64,000 bases of DNA, taken from assembly GCA_045589595.1 (NCBI GenBank), contig JAZNPK010000007.1:1-64000 (forward strand), written 5' to 3'. The translations under genes were made by a program, and so were the position numbers. Positions 61,122-64,000 of this stretch are shown one piece after another; the first letter of the stretch is position 1, and every line of letters starts with the position of its first letter. Origin of the DNA: SIG77 sp045589595. GTDB taxonomy: Bacteria > Verrucomicrobiota > Lentisphaeria > Victivallales > UBA1829. The notes under the pieces are model-generated. The model ran no database searches. It saw only the letters and a list, made by a program, of their open reading frames with translations, and was not told where the DNA came from.

Positions 61122-61168
61122 AAAAGACAAAATTTTCCTGCAACCAAAAACATAAGGAGCTGACTCTG

Positions 61169-62371
61169 ATGAAAGTCATCGTTGCTTATTCGGGCGGACT
61201 TGATACCTCCGTCATCGTCAAGTGGGTCAAAAACACCTACAATGCAGAAGTGATCTGCTACTGTGCAGATGTGGGCCAGGCGGAAGAAACTGCCGGTCTG
61301 GAAGAAAAAGCCATCCGCACCGGTGCCAGTAAATGCTATGTGGAAGACCTGACAGAAGAATTTGCCAGAGATTTTATCTTCCCCATGCTTCAGGCAAACG
61401 CGATCTATGAAGGCAATTATCTGCTGGGTACATCCATTGCCCGTCCCCTCATTGCAAAACGCCTCGTGGATATCTGCAAGCAGGAAGGCGCTGACGCCAT
61501 CTGCCACGGTGCCACCGGAAAAGGCAATGACCAGGTCCGTTTTGAACTGAACGCCTACGCCCTCGATCCCGCCACAAAGATCATCGCCGCATGGCGCGAT
61601 CCCAACTGGAAATTCCGTTCCCGGTCCGAAATGATCGAATACGCTCAGAAAAACGATATCCCCGTGAGCAGCACGCTGAAGAAACCCTATTCCATGGACC
61701 GCAACCTGCTGCACATCTCTTTTGAAGGCGGTATTCTGGAAGATCCCTGGACCGAATGTCCGGAAGAGATCAACGTTATGACCAAACCCCTGTCTCAGGC
61801 TGCGGATGAAGCGGAAGATGTGATCATCGAATTTGTCAAGGGTATCCCCGTGAAAGTCAACGGCGAAGAACTCTCCCCCGCCAACATCATGCGTAAACTG
61901 AACGATCTGGGCAGCAGACACGCAGTCGGCAGAGTCGATATCGTGGAAAACCGTTTCGTCGGCATGAAGAGCCGCGGCGTGTACGAAACACCTGCCGGCA
62001 CCATCCTCTACTACGCACACCGCGCCCTCGAACAGATCACCATGGACCGCGAAGTGATGTTCCTGCGTGACTCCTTCATTCCCACCTATGCGAAACTCAT
62101 CTACAACGGTTTCTGGTATGCGCCCGAACGGGAAATGCTCCAGGCTGCCATCACCGACAGCCAGAAGTTCGTCACCGGCGAAGTCCGCGTGAAACTGTAC
62201 AAAGGTGCCTGCCACGTTACCGGCAGACGCTCCCCGTACAGCCTCTACGATGTGAACCTCTCCACCTTTGAAGAAGATGATGTTTACGATCAGACAGATG
62301 CAAGCGGGTTCATCAAGTTGAACTCCCTCCGTCTGCGGACCATGGCAAAAAGCGCACAGCGCAGATATTGA
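61169..62371 (+). CDS. argG: Argininosuccinate synthase
   Basis: ArgG joins citrulline and aspartate with ATP. The N-terminal ATP motif AYSGGLDTS, the GATGKGNDQVRFE block and the C-terminal region SRHAVGRVDIVENRFVGMKSRGVYETP are all present over 400 residues, the family size. The ribosome site AAGGAG is ideal. It is followed by serA 31 bp later, so both amino-acid synthesis genes may share a transcript. Confidence 0.97.
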   Translation: MKVIVAYSGGLDTSVIVKWVKNTYNAEVICYCADVGQAEETAGLEEKAIRTGASKCYVEDLTEEFARDFIFPMLQANAIYEGNYLLGTSIARPLIAKRLVDICKQEGADAICHGATGKGNDQVRFELNAYALDPATKIIAAWRDPNWKFRSRSEMIEYAQKNDIPVSSTLKKPYSMDRNLLHISFEGGILEDPWTECPEEINVMTKPLSQAADEAEDVIIEFVKGIPVKVNGEELSPANIMRKLNDLGSRHAVGRVDIVENRFVGMKSRGVYETPAGTILYYAHRALEQITMDREVMFLRDSFIPTYAKLIYNGFWYAPEREMLQAAITDSQKFVTGEVRVKLYKGACHVTGRRSPYSLYDVNLSTFEEDDVYDQTDASGFIKLNSLRLRTMAKSAQRRY

Positions 62372-62402
62372 TCTTTTCAGTCAGAAAGAAGTGACAGATA
62401 TC

Positions 62403-63959
62403 ATGAGAAAAGTACTCATCCCCACCAAGCTTGACAAAGTCGTTGCCGGTATTCTGGGCGAACACGGTTTTGACGTGATCCAGAACCCGGACGCTCCTCT
62501 GGCGGAACTGGCGGCAGCCAATCCCGATGCAGAAGCCATCATCGTCCGCAGTGAAAAAGTCCTGCCGGAAGTTATGGATGTTCTCCCCGAACTCAAACTG
62601 GTGGTCCGTGCAGGTGCAGGTTTCGATAATATCGATACCAAATATGCACGCCGCAAAAATATCGATGTGATGAACACCCCCGGCGCCAACTCCAACTCCG
62701 TGGCGGAAGAAGTGGTGGCACTTGCTCTCGCAGCATACCGCAAACTGGTTTACGGCGATATCACCACGCGTGCCGGTCAGTGGGAAAAGAAAAATTGCAT
62801 GGGCCGCGAACTCACGGGTAAGACCGTCGGTATCCTCGGACTCGGCAACATCGGCAGACTGCTGGCAAAACGCCTCAGCGGTTTTGAATGTACCATTCTG
62901 GCATTCGACCCCATGGTCTCCCCTGAACTCGCCAACAAACTGGGCATCACCCTCTGCAGTGTGGAAGATATTTTCGCACAGGCGGACATCATCTCTCTCC
63001 ACATTCCGGAAAACGACAAGACCCGCGGTATGGTCAATGACAAACTTCTCTCTCTCATGAAGAAGGGCGCCATGCTCATCAACTGCGCACGTGCCGGGAT
63101 CATCGACGAAGAAGCCGTCCGCAAGATCAAAGCGGAAAAAGAACTGATCTTCTGCAACGACGTTTATCCCAAAGATGCCGCCGGCGAAAAGAGTGTTGCC
63201 GATATTGCCGACATCATGCTGCCGCATCTGGGCGCCAACACCAAAGAAGCAAACTTCAACGCCGCGAAACGCGCCGCTGAACAGACCGTTGCCTACTTTG
63301 AAGAAGGCGTTACCTCCTGCGTTGTCAACAAAGGTGTGCCCGATGGTCTGGATGCCAACTATCAGAAACTTGCCGGTCTTCTGGCAAGCCTCGGCAAAGC
63401 CTATCTGAACGGACGCGCGGTTTCCAAGATCGAAATGAGTCTCTACGGTACGCTTCATCCCTTCTCCAAATGGATGATCGCTCCCGTGGTCGCGGGTCTC
63501 TGCCCCGATTTCGATGCTTTCCGCGGCGCGGATGATGCTGCAAAAGTCCTGGCAGAACGCGGGATCACTTTTGAAAACCGGGAAGTGGATGACAACAAGC
63601 ATTATGGCGAATCCATTACGCTGGATTTCATTGCCGGTTCCGATCGGATCTCCATCCGCGGCACCATCGCAGAATCCCACCTGATGGTCTCCCGTGTGAA
63701 CAACTTTGAAGGCATCTACCTGAATCCCGAAGGCAACGAACTCTTTGTGGAATACGAAGACGCCCCCGGCATCCTCGGTAAGATCGCCGGTATCCTCGGT
63801 GCCGCCGGTATCAATATCATCGATATCCGTGCGCCCCAGGATCTGAAAAACAACCGTTCCCTCGCCATCGTCAAGACCAATGTCGCCGTTTCCGCGGAAC
63901 TGGTCGCAAAGATCGCTGCCGATGTGAACGCGCTCAACGCTTTCGCGTTTGAATATTGA
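62403..63959 (+). CDS. serA: D-3-phosphoglycerate dehydrogenase
   Basis: SerA commits 3-phosphoglycerate to serine synthesis. The ATG at 62403 begins MRKVLIPTKLD; an in-frame GTG at 62391 is less likely. The NAD loop is VGILGLGNIG near residue 145; Arg in NCARAG, Glu in VYPKDAAGE-like context and the HLGANTKEA His region form the active site. The C-terminus has the extra substrate domain (about 315-440) and an ACT domain (about 445-518; LFVEYEDAPGILGKIAGILGAAGINI), so serine feedback is likely. This is the long (type 1) form, 518 residues. Confidence 0.95.
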   Translation: MRKVLIPTKLDKVVAGILGEHGFDVIQNPDAPLAELAAANPDAEAIIVRSEKVLPEVMDVLPELKLVVRAGAGFDNIDTKYARRKNIDVMNTPGANSNSVAEEVVALALAAYRKLVYGDITTRAGQWEKKNCMGRELTGKTVGILGLGNIGRLLAKRLSGFECTILAFDPMVSPELANKLGITLCSVEDIFAQADIISLHIPENDKTRGMVNDKLLSLMKKGAMLINCARAGIIDEEAVRKIKAEKELIFCNDVYPKDAAGEKSVADIADIMLPHLGANTKEANFNAAKRAAEQTVAYFEEGVTSCVVNKGVPDGLDANYQKLAGLLASLGKAYLNGRAVSKIEMSLYGTLHPFSKWMIAPVVAGLCPDFDAFRGADDAAKVLAERGITFENREVDDNKHYGESITLDFIAGSDRISIRGTIAESHLMVSRVNNFEGIYLNPEGNELFVEYEDAPGILGKIAGILGAAGINIIDIRAPQDLKNNRSLAIVKTNVAVSAELVAKIAADVNALNAFAFEY

Positions 63960-64000
63960 TCACTGCGGTCAGAAACGATACGGCGGAAGGGTTAAGCCTT

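Overview
This 64 kb window is ordinary bacterial chromosome, densely coded on both strands, from a Gram-negative organism: it has lipid A acyltransferase, arabinose-5-phosphate isomerase, secretin and lipoprotein genes. The gene content points to the Planctomycetes-Verrucomicrobia-Lentisphaerae group, most likely a gut-type Lentisphaerota relative. The main reasons are an operon organised like the Akkermansia Amuc_1098-1102 pilus-like locus, a Minf_1886-family gene, and sugar-scavenging genes (GH35 galactosidase, DUF4886, sialidase-like). This placement is inferred from gene content, not from a database search.

Layout. 1-8.3 kb: end of rpoC, then rpsL-rpsG-fusA-rpsJ-rplC-rplD-rplW-rplB-rpsS, where the S10 operon stops early at a terminator. 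8.4-11.3 kb (minus): kdsD and a GH35 beta-galactosidase. 11.4-19.3 kb: a glycolytic block (pgi, gap, pgk, tpiA) with folB, a DUF4886 gene and a TIM-barrel gene between them. 19.5-31.1 kb: secG, then a six-gene, 11 kb operon with its own promoter and terminator. It encodes a type IV pilus-like envelope machine: a PilM actin-like protein fused to a PilN-like part, two single-pass inner-membrane proteins, two tandem secretins and a periplasmic protein, with no pilin or motor ATPase in the window. 31.2 kb: tRNA-Gly(CCC). 31.3-37.6 kb: a GntR-regulated sugar-acid cluster (regulator with an operator at its own promoter, sialidase-like beta-propeller, DapA/NanA-family aldolase, two small cysteine-bearing unknowns, MFS carrier) and a flavoprotein. 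37.7-41.4 kb (minus): two fusion genes that join XRE-type DNA-binding domains to enzymes, separated by a hairpin-rich intergenic region. 41.8-45.1 kb: an amino-acid ABC transporter with a U32-like Fe-S candidate protein. 45.1-61.0 kb (minus): aroE, an esterase, a BI-1 protein, a hexose-6-phosphate mutarotase, an LpxL-type acyltransferase, ppk1, metH, hemW, a SurA-like isomerase, a membrane protein, a LysM lipoprotein and a Minf_1886 protein. 61.1-64.0 kb: argG and serA.

Promoters are unusually easy to read. Many transcription units start with TTGAAA, TTGATT, TTGCAA or TTGACA, a 16-17 bp spacer and TATATT or a close variant. Hairpin plus T-run terminators close most units. I saw no CRISPR array, insertion sequence, prophage or rRNA gene. 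Long antisense ORFs opposite rpoC, fusA, the secretins and others are codon-bias shadows and are not annotated.
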